Below, piece after piece: positions 1-12,607 of a stretch of DNA of 64,000 nucleotides. How positions within the stretch are numbered: position 1 is the first letter of the stretch; each line of letters begins with the position of its first letter. The DNA comes from Anaspis maculata (Eukaryota > Arthropoda > Insecta > Coleoptera > Scraptiidae): positions 30,780,877 to 30,844,876 of the forward strand of contig OX421968.1 of assembly GCA_949128115.1 (NCBI GenBank). Reading direction: 5' to 3'. A program made the translations under genes and the position numbers. The notes under the pieces are model-generated. The model did not search any database. It worked only from the letters and a program-made list of their open reading frames with translations, and was not told the DNA's origin.

Positions 1-1084
1 CAAACAAACTTATGAGTTACCACCAGTGTTTGAGGTTTGTGAACCATCAATGCATGCAAAATATAGATTTGACTTCGTATCAGCGATGTAGTGGCTTGGG
101 AATTGCTCCTCTTCGCTGGGATTGATGAAGTCACAAGGACAGGAGTTAGCGAGTTATAGTTATAACTTCAATATGTTTCAGAATATTTTTCACGCGGAAA
201 TATTCAGAATTTTTTCTTAATTTCTACGCAAGTGCTATTATTTTTAAACAGACAACAGGTTTACATGATTCAATTCCAATTCTATCGTTATTCGTTATAT
301 GAAATACTAACTTGAACTGAAGCCCCTTTAGAGCAATATTAACTGAATACTGTGACCTATGGCACTGCCTCCGTGTCATTTTTTGTCACTCGATGTTTGA
401 TTCAAATCGCATAAAATCAAGACTTTTTACGTTGATGATTTATTTACTGATGCACGAATGTTAGGAACGGAACGAATGTTCAGTTTGCGCGCATCAGCTG
501 TCGTTATTTTTCATCCAAAAAAATTCAAATAAAACCTTTGATAGAAAACTGAATCAACTGCAGCCCAATCCATTTTATTTTTTTTCAATATTTCTCGAAT
601 CATGATTTATCTTACCTAGGCTCCGTTTGTGGTGCATGAATGGGAAATCAAAAACATACCAAAATATACAGCCAATACTCAGCTTGATGCTGCTACCATT
701 GGTTTTCAAAGAGTTCTTTTGGTTTTAATTTGTGATGAGTTAAACCCAACCTTGTTTTCCGATTTGTGTGTAAATCAGAAACGCGCGTAAAACCGGGGCC
801 GGTTAGCGATCTCTGGCCATTAAAAAGTGTGGCTTTCGTCTGTCGTCGCGGATATGTCGTCTGCTGCCATCATTTTGGTCTATCTCGACCTCAATATTTT
901 GATGAATTTTGTCGCTTTCGGTGTCATACTGTCGTGTGCATTTGTCGGAACTCGTGTCACCTAGCAACGCGTGTGCCAGCCTCCGACAAATAATACGCTG
1001 CCTGTCATTAACGCTGGGTTACTCGAAGTAGCTCTTTTTTGCAAATCTAAAGCGCCTGTGGAACTTATCAATTTATCATTTAAA
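1..1084. other. Intergenic, no gene recognised
   Basis: AT-rich DNA with stop codons in all frames. The short open frames near 766-993 and 961-1173 have no recognisable domain. I see no repeat or RNA gene here. Confidence 0.6.
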
Positions 1085-1450
1085 AAAACCGATGCCGCCC
1101 CTGCCCTGACGCAAAAAACGTGAAGCAGGTAAGTTACAGAGTCGAGACAAAAATCACTGTGCTTTCTGTCCATTCGACATCACAGGAAGAATAGTTCCAA
1201 TCGCCGCCCTCATACGCCGCCCCCGACAAAAAAAGAAACAGGACCAAAGAAGTTACAGGCACGGGATCGGGATCTGAATCATCATGTTCCCTGTCCATTT
1301 GACATCACAGGAGAAATAGTTCCAGCCGATGCCCCCGTACGCCGCCCCCGACAAAAAAGAAACAGTACAGACACGGGACCAAATCATCGTGTCTCCTGCC
1401 CCTTTGTCATTACAGAAAAAATAGATTCAACTGACGCCGTCCCCACCGGA
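1085..1450. repeat. Degenerate tandem repeat, about 104-126 bp units
   Basis: Three to four diverged units start near 1090, 1151, 1277 and 1381. Each contains the order 'AATCATCRTGT', 'CCTGTCCATTTGACAT', 'ACAGGA', 'ATAGTTCCA' and then 'CGCCGCCCCCGACAAAA'. Spacing is about 126 and then 104 bases. The CGCCGCCCCC word recurs in the tandem repeats inside the family-Y elements at 11.4-12.5 and 23.1-24.2 kb, so a distant relation is possible. No coding capacity. Confidence 0.65.
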
Positions 1451-2904
1451 CGAATCACATTATAGTGCAGTAAAGATAGGTTTTGGAGTTGAAAAAATTA
1501 ATTCATGAAATTTTAAAGCTGTTATCGATTCAGAATTTCATCATCTACCATGTACTCAAAATCCCCGAAAATCCCATCTGAGCATTTTTTTGCGGCGCTG
1601 TCAAAGTATATCATGTTTGCTGCAACAAGTCCGAAAATTTTATCCTCGCTTTTGTCACATTAGAGCTATATTGTTAGTTCAGAGCTGTTGGTATTAGACT
1701 CCAGGGCATGACCAGAACGTCATCTGAACCGCTGAAATCCTATTTCCCGCAAAAGAAAACATGTAACTTGCTTTTATCTGCAATTACCAGTGGTAATCAA
1801 GTGTAGTTCGGGGATTAGTGACCAAATTTAATAAAAACTGTTCTTTTTGTGATAAAGGCATGAAATTTGGTATGAGTGGTCTTCATGGTCTTCTTTTCAA
1901 ATGTAGACATGGCGTCTTGCCACATTTTGGTTAGGGGGGCTTAGGGACCCCCTTGAAAATTGAAGTTGCAGAAACTCATGCAAACCACCATTAAAATAAT
2001 TATTGTCACGCATCTCAAAAAGTAATCATTTGACTCTCCGTTGAATCTCAAGAGACACACCAGTTGTCACCATGTACGCACTGTTCTTCATAATGAAAAG
2101 AAAAATTCTTCGGAATGTCAAAAAAAATCGGGTTTTTATAATTTTTTCATGTAATAGAGGAATAAATTTATCTTCCGCATATCATTATCCACTAATTCGT
2201 ATCTGCCAAAGCCAGTGATGAAGTCCATTTCTTCATATTGACATCTAGAAGCAACAATTCCAGATGAAACCAGCCAATTCAAGTGCTTAGTTCAGCAGCG
2301 TTTTCTTCAGTGTTACCAATTGATATGAATGACAATTCATAAATGAGTGGATAGCTTCAACTGTTTTATAATTTTATTGAGTATAACTAGATGACAAGTG
2401 ATGCGCGAAAGGCCCGAAATTTTTTTCTTAACCGCCACCTATCACTTTTAGAATTGCACCAAATTTCATGCTACTTTGGCAAAACAACAGCAAATACAGA
2501 CTAAAGAGTATAGACAAACGTCCATACGATCTGCAGTTGTAAAGTAGAAGGCACGAAGAATAAGGATTGAGGCGTGGAATACTTCAAAGCACTCAGTTCA
2601 AGTAAATACACGGTATAAAAATATTTGCAACATACCCTAGGGGCACAATTTTTATGATGGTGAGTGACGCGAAAAAATTTTTTTTCTATGCTTTTGCGAT
2701 TGGTTCCGCGTGTAGTCATATAAAATTAAATCACGGAACAGTTCCAGCTATTCATCCATTCATAAATTGTGAATCATATTGATTTGGAACAATTAAAAAA
2801 CGCTGTTGAACTTCACACTTGAATTGGCTCATTTCTTCGGGAGCTGTCATCCCTACAATGACAATATCAAACAAGCGAATACGCCTCATGGGCATGAGGC
2901 TCAG

Positions 2905-4812
2905 TAGCGCACTTCCTTTTTGGAGGATTAGTGAACGCAAGATGTTAAGTGATTAGGGTTCTACCGTCTTGGGCAAAAAATTCCAATATGGCGGCCAAAA
3001 TATCGACAGAATCATGAAATTCGGCTTGAAAATCAAAATGATCGTACTAGACAAGGGTAAGTTCCAAGTTTCATGAAAATCGTTCCACTAACAAGAGATT
3101 TCAATATGGCGGCCAAGATGGCGGCGGAATTATGAAACTCAGCTTGAAAATAGGAATGATCGTACGAGACAAGCGTAACTCTCAAGTTTCATGAAAATCC
3201 TCCCACTTATAAGAGATTTCAATATGGCGGCCAAGATGGTGGGGCAATCATGGAATTTGGCTTGAAAATAAGAATGATCGTACTAGACAAGGGTAAGTTT
3301 CAAGTTTCATGACAATCGTTCCACTAATAAGAAATTTCAATATGGCAGCCAAGATGGCGGTCGAATTATGAAAGCCATTCTGCCTATTTGGTCCTTGAGA
3401 ACCTAAGCTATCCACCGGATAAAGTTCAATCTTCAAGGGCTGTAGCTTTATTTCCCGAGGAGAAGTTCAACTTCATCGAAGTGCACAGGAGATCTCTGTT
3501 TTTTGAGAATAATGATAACGATGTATGGATAACAAAAATAGTGCCCATTGGCCACCCTTGGGGACATCAGCTATTAATCGGAAAAAAGTTCCAAGACTCT
3601 TGTTTCAATTCTCGAGAAGGAGTACAGCGTCTTAATTTCTGCACGGACTCGGACGGACAGACAGACAGACAGACAGACAAACCGGCCACATCAGCGTCAT
3701 TCTGTTACTTATATAAAAAAATGTTCTCCAACTGATTTCGACCTCCTGAACACGAATATCGGGTTCAGTTTTGAATTGGAACATTTCTTTTTTTATCGAA
3801 AAACCGAAAAAATGGTAGCCTGTCACATGATTTTTAGTGATACCTACCTACTTTTTTTTGTTATTGAGCGAACATGTTTCGTAATTTGAGTGCCATTATC
3901 CTTTAGGTACCTAGTATTGGCTATTTCAAAATGGTCAATTACTATTTCGGCACGTCTGATTTTAAATTTGTAGGGTCGTGTAATATGCGCCGAGCCGTGG
4001 CTTTGCGGTCGTTTTCAAAAATTGATAACAATTGACCCGACGGTCGGATCGAAGTGGGGTTTTTGTCAAAAGAAAGTTCAAATTGTTCTTTAAATATAAT
4101 GCCGTACATGCAGTGATGTATTCCATTAAGAAATTGTAGTTGCCTGCATATCGCAACTTTCTACATCTTACCGCGAATGCCAGCACTTGATCGGCGAAGC
4201 CGCCCTACACCAAAATGTTATTTTTGTAATTGTTCATGATTATTTCGGCAAAATTTTTCTTGATTCGCGTACCAAGGCCATGAGCTACCCATTCGAGTTG
4301 AAATATTTTCTGTATTGAATTTCGTTTTGTTCGGAGGAAAGGATATCAAGCACCAGCAAGCAACGAATAAATCATTTGCGGCCGAGCCGTAATTTCGGAG
4401 TCATTTTCAAAAATTAATAACTATTGGCCTGCACCTCGCACCGATGTGAAATTTTCATTAAAATAAAGTTCAAATCATCCTCTAAATATAACTCCGCATA
4501 TGTATTATGGTAAAATGATAAGATCGGGTACTTCCTCGCATGTGATAACTTTCGAGATCAGGCCGGCTTCTGAAATGCAGCATTCAACGGCGATGCCGCG
4601 TCACACTAAATTGTTATTATTGTCATTGTTTATTATTATTTCGTCGAGATTTTTCTTGGTTCGGGACACAAGGTCATGAGCTACCCAATGGAGTAAAAAT
4701 TTTTCGCAAAAACCTTTTCGTCTAGGACTAGATGCTGTGACGGACGGACGGACGGACGGACGGACGGACAAAGCGAGGACAAAAGCGCCTTCCCGTTTGG
4801 AAAAGTGCGCTA
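2905..4812 (-). mobile_element. Family-X element with TAGCGCA termini and GGAC repeats
   Basis: The ends are TAGCGCACTT (2905) and AAGTGCGCTA (4812). Read on the minus strand it begins TTTTTAGCGCACTTTTCC, then a spacer, then CGCTTTG and a (TCCG)n run (4740-4770). That head layout is shared with family Y (11173, 22886 and 9185 reversed). Inside are an approximately 119-bp tandem array (2975-3385) and an (ACAG)n run (3655-3680). A second copy lies at 50041-53635. No intact coding frame; probably a non-autonomous DNA element. Superfamily not assigned. Confidence 0.65.
2975..3385 (+). repeat. 119-bp tandem repeat carrying YY1/Pho-like motifs
   Basis: About 3.5 units begin near 2980, 3096, 3214 and 3333. 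Each starts TTTCAATATGGCGGCCAAGA, followed by TTGAAAATA, ATGATCGTAC and TTTCATG. AAGATGGCGGC fits the known YY1/Pleiohomeotic site, whose core is GCCAT on the other strand. The array is repeated in the copy near 50045-50330. A regulatory role is inference only. Confidence 0.75.
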
Positions 4813-5598
4813 AAAACAGACTTTATGAGTAGCTTCGGCAAATACAAATTAGTGAATAATGATACACAGCTGATTAACTCACCGTTTCTTAGATTAAAAA
4901 ATCATTAAAAACTGTTTTTTTTTGACACTCCGAAGAATTTTTTTTCCAACACGAAGAACAATGCGTACATGGCGACAACTGTTGTTGTCTCTTGTGAAGG
5001 TTTGATGTAGAGTCAAATGATTACTTTTTGGAATGTGTGACGATATTTACCGGTAGTTTGTGAGAGTTCCTGAGAGTCCTGAGACTTCAAATTTTTAAAG
5101 GGGTTCTTAGGCCCCCCTAACCAAAATATGGCGAGGCGTCATGTTTATATTTGGAAAAAAGACCATGAAGACCACTCATACCAAATTTCATGTCTCTATC
5201 ACAAATCAAACAGATTGTAATAAACTTGGTTACCAACCCTCGGATTATACTTAATCAACACTGTTAATTGGACATTAAAGCGACTTCCGTGTTTTTTTTT
5301 TCGGGAAATACGAGTTAAAGGTTTACACGAAGGTCTGGTCATGCCCTGCAGTATATACTAACAGTTCTAAGCCAACAATGTAGCTCTAGTGTGACGAAAA
5401 CAAGAATATTATTTTCGGACTAGTTGCAGCAAACATGATATACTTTGACAGCGCCGCAAGAAGAATGCTCAACTGGGATTTCCGGGGATTTTGAGTATGT
5501 GGTAGAGAATGACATTTTGAAACGATATCTGCAATAAAATTTCATGAATTAATTTTTTCAAGGTTTGGGGTCTTTTTTGACTAACTTTACTGCACTAT

Positions 5599-6979
5599 TA
5601 CTAAAGCGCAAATTCTATCGTTTCTGAAGATCCAAATGATGCATTGAACTTCCTCGTGAAGTTCCTTAACGATGATCAAACACCTTCAGGCATGTCCCCC
5701 TCATGTCTCCTCGCTAGAAAGGATCAATAATCATGCTATCAAACAACTAAGTCAGGCACCGTTTTCGCTTTTCGTTACTCGATGCCGTAGATACGATACG
5801 GCCTGTGCGGTGGTTCATGTGATTGTCCTTAAATTAAATAATTATGAAAGTACGTAAATTATGAAGCACGACATGGTGGATGAAGTAGAAGAAACCATAG
5901 ACTAGGGAAGAAACATGCAGGATCGCCCCGGAGCCTGGCGCTTTGGTGGTCATGCCATCACCGTCACGGCGAATTCGGGTGTTCGGTTTGAATAAAACTC
6001 GTGGCGCGTCCACTCCTCTGAATTATGGCGTGAAAAGTTCGGTTTTGCATCGCGAAACGTGATTTATTAAATGCACAAAAAAACGTGCAGTGCAGCGTTA
6101 AAAGCGCCTATCAAAAGCAAATTGGAGTGTCGCAAAATGTGTAAAACAACATTTTTGTCTTGTGGGCAATATCATAAGGTCAGCCAAGGAGAGACTGGTC
6201 GGTTGAGCTTTATATTAACTTGTGTTGGTCGTGCAGGCCGGCCGGGGCCGGTCGGCCAAAGTTGAGCCGCAGGAAGTAAAAATGCAAATTTTACAACTAC
6301 ACATGTGAGGAGCAATTTTATTATTTCGCCAGCAATTACCCGTGTACCAAAAATAATTACGCAGTATAAGTAGTCATATACAATACACCTACTGCACCGA
6401 ATGACACCACTACTTGCTCGAACTTTCGAACCACTAAGCCGACAAGTTTATTACTAGTTCATACCTACGCCTACGCACACGCACGCACATTTTTCTAAAA
6501 TGTTCATTCGTAGAAGGGCAATGATGTCTTTCCTGGAATTTATTAAGCAACTTTTAGTCCGGTGTATGCCAATTACGGCATAATACCGTCCCAGTAGGTA
6601 AATCGAAAATTTCACATGTCACATATCACATGTAGTTCCGTAGAAACATCGTCCATTCGTAATAGGCATCCGCAACCATCTGACAATAATAATGACAATA
6701 ATTATTCAGGTAGTTTTGCTACTTGGGTCATTTTCCAAAATGGGGACAATATAATGTAACTGCTGTATAAAAAATATAAATTAAGCTAGTGAAGAGCTAG
6801 AAACACAAACCGTAAATTCCACAAAAAAGATGAAACGAGATCAGTTGATTCTCGATTTTTGTTTGCCAATTTGTAGCTGACTGATCAATGGAAATGTCGG
6901 TTCATCCAATCCTGTTGAATAATGCACGCATTTTCACGCGCATACATGCCTGCATTTTTTAATAAGACTGGATAAAGCA
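5599..6979. other. Intergenic, no gene recognised
   Basis: No domain-bearing frame. Short open frames at 5672-5857 and 6071-6265 look random. Microsatellite-like ACGCACACGCACGCAC occurs near 6475. Confidence 0.55.
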
Positions 6980-7113
6980 TGGTATTCTACTCGCGGGTAA
7001 TGGCTATTACTCATTCGGATGCTTTACGACACTCGCCAAGGCTCGTGTCGGCAAGCTGCATCCTCATGAGTAAAAAGCAATCATTACCCGCTTGTTGAAT
7101 AATATACTATTAT
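6980..7113. repeat. Imperfect hairpin, MITE-like
   Basis: GCGGGTAATGGCTATTACTC (from 6993) is inverted at 7060-7091 as GAGTAAAAAGCAATCATTAC CCGC. The middle contains paired GGATGC/GCATCC and CGACAC/GTGTCG words. Flanking TAGTAT-type words also pair. Compact, non-coding and hairpin-forming, similar in style to the MITEs at 17.4 and 18.6 kb. Confidence 0.55.
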
Positions 7114-7699
7114 CTGTCAATAGTGGAAAGATAACGGGTCTAGTACAGATTTCAGGCATTTTTTTGTTATAATCGACTAGCATTCAGCAGAAAAAGGTCA
7201 AGTTAATCTGCAATCAGCCTGATCACTGATCATCTTTCTTTGTGGAACTGACGGTAAGGTAAGGTAGTTTATGATTTGCTTTGGATGAATGTAGGAAGAA
7301 ATATGAAATTTTTCCATTGATTATCCCTTTTTTTTGCTAAACTACACACTGAAGTTACCTCCATGGACTGTAACTAAATCAAAGCGGTGAGTGAAAACCA
7401 TGATAAAACCACAAAAAAATATTTTTGGATAAGGGTCTACACCATCTTCTTTTTTGTCATAAGTTCAGCAGTAATAAATCAACAAGAAAAAAGAAAGGAA
7501 AAAAAAATAGAATGTAAAACTACAGAAATTACATGTGACCCCTTTTCAGAACTCGACTTCATTTCAAAACTCAACTTCATTGACCCTTGATCCATGTTAT
7601 TTTTGCTAAAACTGGTAATAGGTAGATGTCGGTGGCGGTGGATGGAAGATATAAGTGGCAAAAATGAAGGAATTTCAAGAAAAAATTAACAAAGATGTG

Positions 7700-10600
7700 G
7701 AGAATATATTATGATCGACAGTGAAGAACAGATGACCGCCAAAAAATGCCAGGAAGTGATAGCAAAAGTTTGTAACCACACTTTCAAAAAACGCTACGAT
7801 GATGGAAGGAACCGAGGACCAGTTTATTGGTGAACAAGCGAGGTAGCTCTGATTAAGAAGGAATGCTTCCTAAGGAAAAGGAAAGTGACAAGAATGAATA
7901 AGACAAAAGCAGGCTGGGAAGAAAAGGTTAAAGTGTACGAAAAATATAAAAGCCAAAAGAAAAGAGTTGACGCTCATAATTCAAAAAGAGAAACGGAAAT
8001 CATGGGAAAAGCTATGCGAGGAGGTCAACGATAACTCATGGGGCCAAGGATACAGGATTGTCTGCAAAAAAACAAGGAATACGCAGAAAGTACAGATGAC
8101 CGACGAAAGTTAGACGTTGCACAGAATTTCTTCCCGAAGAGTGGAAAACTGGGATGGGGAAAGAGGAAAAGTGCATGAAAATATAAGACTATTTTCAAAA
8201 GATGAGTTCAGAAGTGCCCTCGACAAACTAAAAATGAAGAAATCTCCAGGGCCAGATTAAATTCCGGCAGAGCTAATAAGAGTGATGGGAAGCGGATATG
8301 AGACTTTTTGTTTAAACATGATGAACAATCATCTGATGGAAGAAAAATTCCCAGGAGAATGGAAGGAGTCCAGGTTGGTACTGATAGATAAACCAAACAA
8401 GTAGCAAAGTCTTCACGGGGGTGAGTCTCATTAGCGCATTTTCGGAGCGCAGATGAGTACACTGTTCACTGTTACCTGTAAACAAATTGTCTCAAAACTA
8501 AAACTAGAATATATCCTGAATGAGTGAGATTTATACCTATATCGATCACAAGCACGGAGCCAGAAGCAGCTTGTTGAACCACAGCGCCGCGACTTGAAAA
8601 TCGCATCCGCATATAAGTGCATAAGTATAGATTCCGCATAAAAATAGAGATATCTTCCTTGAGAATAAATCTCCATTTCTTTCTACATCTTTCGTTCGCT
8701 GGATGTATGCATGTATCTAGAACAGTTTGCAAGATTCCTCGATGTAGAAGTTCACACTGTAGCGTTAAAAACCGACAAATGTGGAATCGCGGGGCGAAAC
8801 CTTTTCTTAAAAAAATTATATCTTCTATTGCAATAAAGGAATCAAAATGATTCTTTCACTAAAAATGTATCCATCAATTTCCGTATATTTCGTTCGCTGC
8901 ATGTATGCATGTATCTAGAACGGTTCGTAAGATTCCTCGATGCAGAAGTTCACACCGTAGCGTTGAATACCAAACCTTTTAAACATTTTAATTTTTTTTT
9001 CTTGCTATCGTGCGGTCTGACCAAATATTTTTTGTGCCTATTCCCATCCGCAGACAGTCAGCATCAATTTGCGAAAAACCCGATACCGCTACGACTTTTT
9101 GTTTAGGAGGAGTTCAACTACAAGACGGACAGACGGACGGACATCAAAGCGCGGCTAATGACGTATTTCCTACGAAAATGCGCTAAAAAGGGAGCAAACT
9201 CAAAAACCACGTACAGACCTCGGTACAGACCAATATGCATAATCAATTCAATAGGGAAGTTGATGGGGTCCCTGATCAATAAAAGATTACTTGACCAACT
9301 GGACGAGAAAGCGAAGCTATCAAAGAGCCAGTATGGTTCTAGAGCACGCATGTCAACAATTGATGCCATGGAAAGGATAAAGACGATAGCCAAAAAACCA
9401 AACGAAGGTGTTTATCGGAAAAGAAAAGTGTGTCTGCTGCTTACACTGAACGTCCAGAACGCTTTCACTACGGCGCGGCGTCCTGGAGCCTAATATTGAT
9501 GAAACTGAAAAGGAGGAGGATATCGCAAATAATGGTGAACATTCTGAGCAGATATTTTGATAACAGAAAGCGCTACGTGGGAAAAAAAATCCTGAATTTG
9601 AGCAGAGGAGTCGGGCAGGGCACCATACTGGGCCCTAATCTGTGGAATATTTTCTATGATGGGGTGCTCGCACAGACTCAAGATGCCGAATAACGTGGAA
9701 GTGGTCGGATATGCTGATGATCTGAGATCGTTGCGACCAGGTACGGCGGGAAGGAGGTCGAATGGAAGGCGAGCGAAGCGGCTAGACGAATAAGCACGTG
9801 GATGGAGGCACATGATTTGAAGCTAGCACCGCAAAAGAGGGAGGAGTTATACTGAGGGAAAAAAATAAAAACTGGAGAGGCAATAAAATACTTGGGGGTC
9901 ATGTTTGACCGAAACATGAGGATGGTGCAGCAAGTCAAAACGGTCACGTTGAAATCAGAGAAAACAGTCGTAGCCTTAAAAAAAACTGATGCCAAAAATG
10001 AGGGGGTCAAAAACAAGCAAAAGGAAAGTACTGGCAGCGGTTGTGTATTCAACAATACTATACGAAGTGCCCATATGGGTAAAAGTGCTGAAGATGAAGG
10101 AAAACTGGGACATGCTTAGGAAGGTACAAAGACAAATAGAGATAGGAGTATGCTGTGTCTATAGGACCGTTTCTACAGAGGCTCTTTTGGCAGTGTCGAG
10201 TCCCCTACCAATCGAATTGATGGTAAGGGAAAGAGCGATGTTGCATCATAAAGGGATGACAAAGGGATGACAAAATCTGAAATAAGAAGTGAGATGAAGA
10301 CTGTCTGGCAGGAACAGTGGAACAAACTGGAGAATAAGGCACAGTGGACGAAGAGGCCTATACCGAATATCGACAAGTGGATCGGCAGAATGTTTGGCGA
10401 CGTGAACTATCATGTTACCCAGATTCTGACTGGACACGGCTGTTTCCAGGAGTTTTTATAAGAATTAAAAGAGCGGACAGCGATGAGTGCAACTATACTA
10501 TGAAAATATAGATACGGCGGAACACACTGTGTTTGGTTGTATTGGTTGGAAGGAACAACAAGAAGGATTGGAAATTTGGAAAGTAAACTGGGAGTAAGGC

Positions 10601-10945
10601 TGACGGTGGGTAACCTCATAACCACGATGATAAGGGACGAAGAGAGCTGGAACGAGGTGTCTATGATGATTGGGGAATAAATGAGCAAGAAGGAGATGGA
10701 TAAACGAGAAAGACAAACGCAACAACAGAGATAATTCCGGAAACGAGGAGAGAAATTAAGACCAACCGCCCCCCGAAGTAATGCTAGCGCAGTTCCAGGG
10801 GGCGGATGACCACGAGGTCTTTGAGGAGGTGGTTTAGTGGGTAGGGGTTTAGCTGAAGACGCTTGCCGAGTCCCACACTTCCCCGGTGTTCATCCAGCCG
10901 GGGCGTGCGTAAAAAGTATTCTCCTCCTCCCGAAAAAAAAAGATG
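7700..10945 (+). pseudogene. R1-clade non-LTR retrotransposon remnant
   Basis: Decayed LINE ORF2 with many stops and frameshifts. Recognisable pieces in order: the endonuclease-RT linker (RNRGPVYW near 7810; SWGQGYRIVCKKT near 8040); the RT palm start (KLKMKKSPGPD near 8230); then after a foreign insert YRPICIINSIGKLM near 9230, SRGVGQGTILGPN near 9605 and VVGYADDL near 9695, which keeps both catalytic Asp; then IKYLGVMFDRNMRM near 9890. The C-terminal part includes a TGHGCFQEFL motif near 10430. The 3' UTR has GTGGTTTAGTGGGTAGGGG near 10830 and a short A-run near 10935. The order is typical of R1-like elements. The 5' part is missing. The copy is inactive. Confidence 0.85.
8432..9185 (-). 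mobile_element. Family-Y-like element inserted in the R1-type LINE
   Basis: It separates two halves of the RT frame (KPNK near 8400 and YRPICI near 9225). Ends are TAGCGCATTTT (8432) and AAAATGCGCTA (9185). On the minus strand it reads TTTTTAGCGCATTTTC, then CGCTTTGATG, a (TCCG) run (9120-9142) and GAACTCCTCC, as in the copies at 11173 and 22886. The outer word GTGAGTCTCA just before 8432 also matches the far end of the other copies, so the true edge may lie near 8398. Two ~100-bp direct repeats (about 8675-8780 and 8885-8970) lie inside. No coding frame. Confidence 0.65.
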
Positions 10946-11172
10946 TTGGTGGCGGTCAGTGTTTAAACGTTTCATCATTTTAAAAATAACTGTTTGTTGA
11001 TATCGGTTGATAAAAGTCCGACATTGTACAAAACTATTATTCAATTCCAAGCCGAAGTTACAAAAGTCGGTGAGTATTTTTATTAACAATCAATTCCATG
11101 TCATATCAATAACAAGCAGAATAAGTCCAAACATGGAATTGTGAATCTACATGCTGATTTTCCCGACTTCAA
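10946..11172. other. Short spacer, nothing recognised
   Basis: AT-rich sequence between the LINE 3' end and the next element. No coding or repeat signal seen. Confidence 0.5.
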
Positions 11173-11349
11173 TTTTTAGCGCATTTTTCATCTTGATGAA
11201 AATCGCTATTGCAACCGCTTTGTCCGTCCGTCCGTCCGTCCGTCCGTCCGTTCCTCGAACTCCCCCCAAACTAGACGCCCTAGCTTTCTAATTTTTTCGC
11301 TGTTACATAGCTGTCACTCCCCAAGAAGGGCTAGGCTATATTGAATGTC

Positions 11350-12480
11350 TATATTACGCCGCCAACACAGAGAAAACCGCCCCCGATAAACTTAAAATAA
11401 CATGATATTGCAATTTCTTCCAGACCTACTGCTCTGGTGTTCTCATTTTATGAATAATACATAGTTGCCACTTATAAACGTAAGCACAGAAACATTCCGC
11501 CTTCAATATGCGCCGCCGATATGGAAAAATTGCTAAAAACCGCCCCCAATCACTTTAAAATGAAAAACATAAACCCGAAGACATAGCGATCTAATTCTTT
11601 CGGTATATGAACAGCTGACTACAAATGGAGAAGGATAGGCTACATTTGGTTAGTCGCCGCCCCCAGATTCCGCCCCAAACGACAAATAATGCAACTTTCA
11701 CAATTTTACTGATTGCGATGTTCTTTCAAACATTTAGAAACTGCGAGAGAAACTGCCAACTCAAATTGTGCAACATTTGCTTAGCCGAACGATGCGGCTG
11801 CCACACGCCGCCCCCAAAGTAAGAGATAAATGAAAAACATGAACCCGAAGACATAACGATCCAAGTCTTTCGCTATATAGATAGCTGACTAAAAATGGGG
11901 AAGGATAGGCTACTTGTGATATGGCGCCGCCTCCAGCTTCCGCCCCCAAAAGAAAAAAGTGTTTCAACAATTTTCACTGATTCAGATGTTGATGTTACCT
12001 CAAACATTCAGAAACTCTTAACTCAAACTGTGCAAGAATTTCTTTGCCAAACTCTGCCACTCCCACACGCCGCCCCCAAAGCAAGAGATAAATGTAAAAC
12101 ATAAACCTGAAGACATACAGATTTAATTCTTCCGCTATATAGATAGCTTACTGAAAATGGGAAAAGATAGGCCACTTTCGAATAACCGCCGCCTCCAGCT
12201 CCCGCCCCCCAAACAAAAAAAAACAACTTCCACAATTTTCATTGATTGTTATATTTTCTTAAACATTTGGAAACCCCAACTCAAACAGTGCTACAGTTAC
12301 TTTCCCGAATGCTGCCGCTCCCACACGCTGCCCCCAAAGTAAGAGATGAATGAAAAACATCAACCCGAAGACAAAACGATCTAATTCTTTCGCTATATGG
12401 ATAGTCGATTGAAAATGGGAAAGAATAGGCTACTGTTGATTAGTGGCTGCTCCCAGCTTCCGCCTCCAAACAAAAAAATA
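11350..12480 (+). repeat. ~265-bp tandem repeat inside the family-Y element
   Basis: Four to five units repeat the order ACGCCGCCCCCAAAG, AGAGATAAATG, AAAAACATRAACCCGAAGAC, TTCGCTATAT, AATGGGRAAGATAGGC and CGCCGCCTCCAGCTTCC. Unit anchors fall near 11545, 11810, 12068 and 12330. The short frames at 11625-12588 are this repeat read in register and are not genes. Confidence 0.8.
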
Positions 12481-12607
12481 TTGATGATTGAAAGAATTTT
12501 CATTCAAATCTGTTTCATTGACAAGTACCCCATTCTGATAACAAAAAATCACAATGAGTTTCGACTGAAGAGAGTGGGCAAAGAATGATGTTTCTCCTTC
12601 AACCAAA

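Larger units (their letters stand above)
1462..5598. mobile_element. Long inverted-repeat (fold-back) element interrupted by a family-X element
   Basis: The termini are inverted copies starting ATAGTGCAGTAAAG at 1462 and ending with its complement near 5598. The left arm (about 1462-2380) matches the right arm in inverse orientation. Shared blocks include the words around 1560-1610 against 5450-5510, 1860-1960 against 5100-5200, and 2180-2215 against 4820-4870. The innermost blocks pair 2270-2380 with 2740-2830. The right arm is split by the element at 2905-4812. No transposase is visible. Superfamily unknown. Confidence 0.75.

Noticed and set aside
2752..2940. 62-codon minus frame (RLFDIVIVGMTAPEE)
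   Set aside because: Looks protein-like but is too short, lies at the apex of a fold-back element and has no recognised family.
11625..12588. Series of similar 60-70 codon frames
   Set aside because: In-register readings of the ~265-bp tandem repeat; no initiation or domain evidence.
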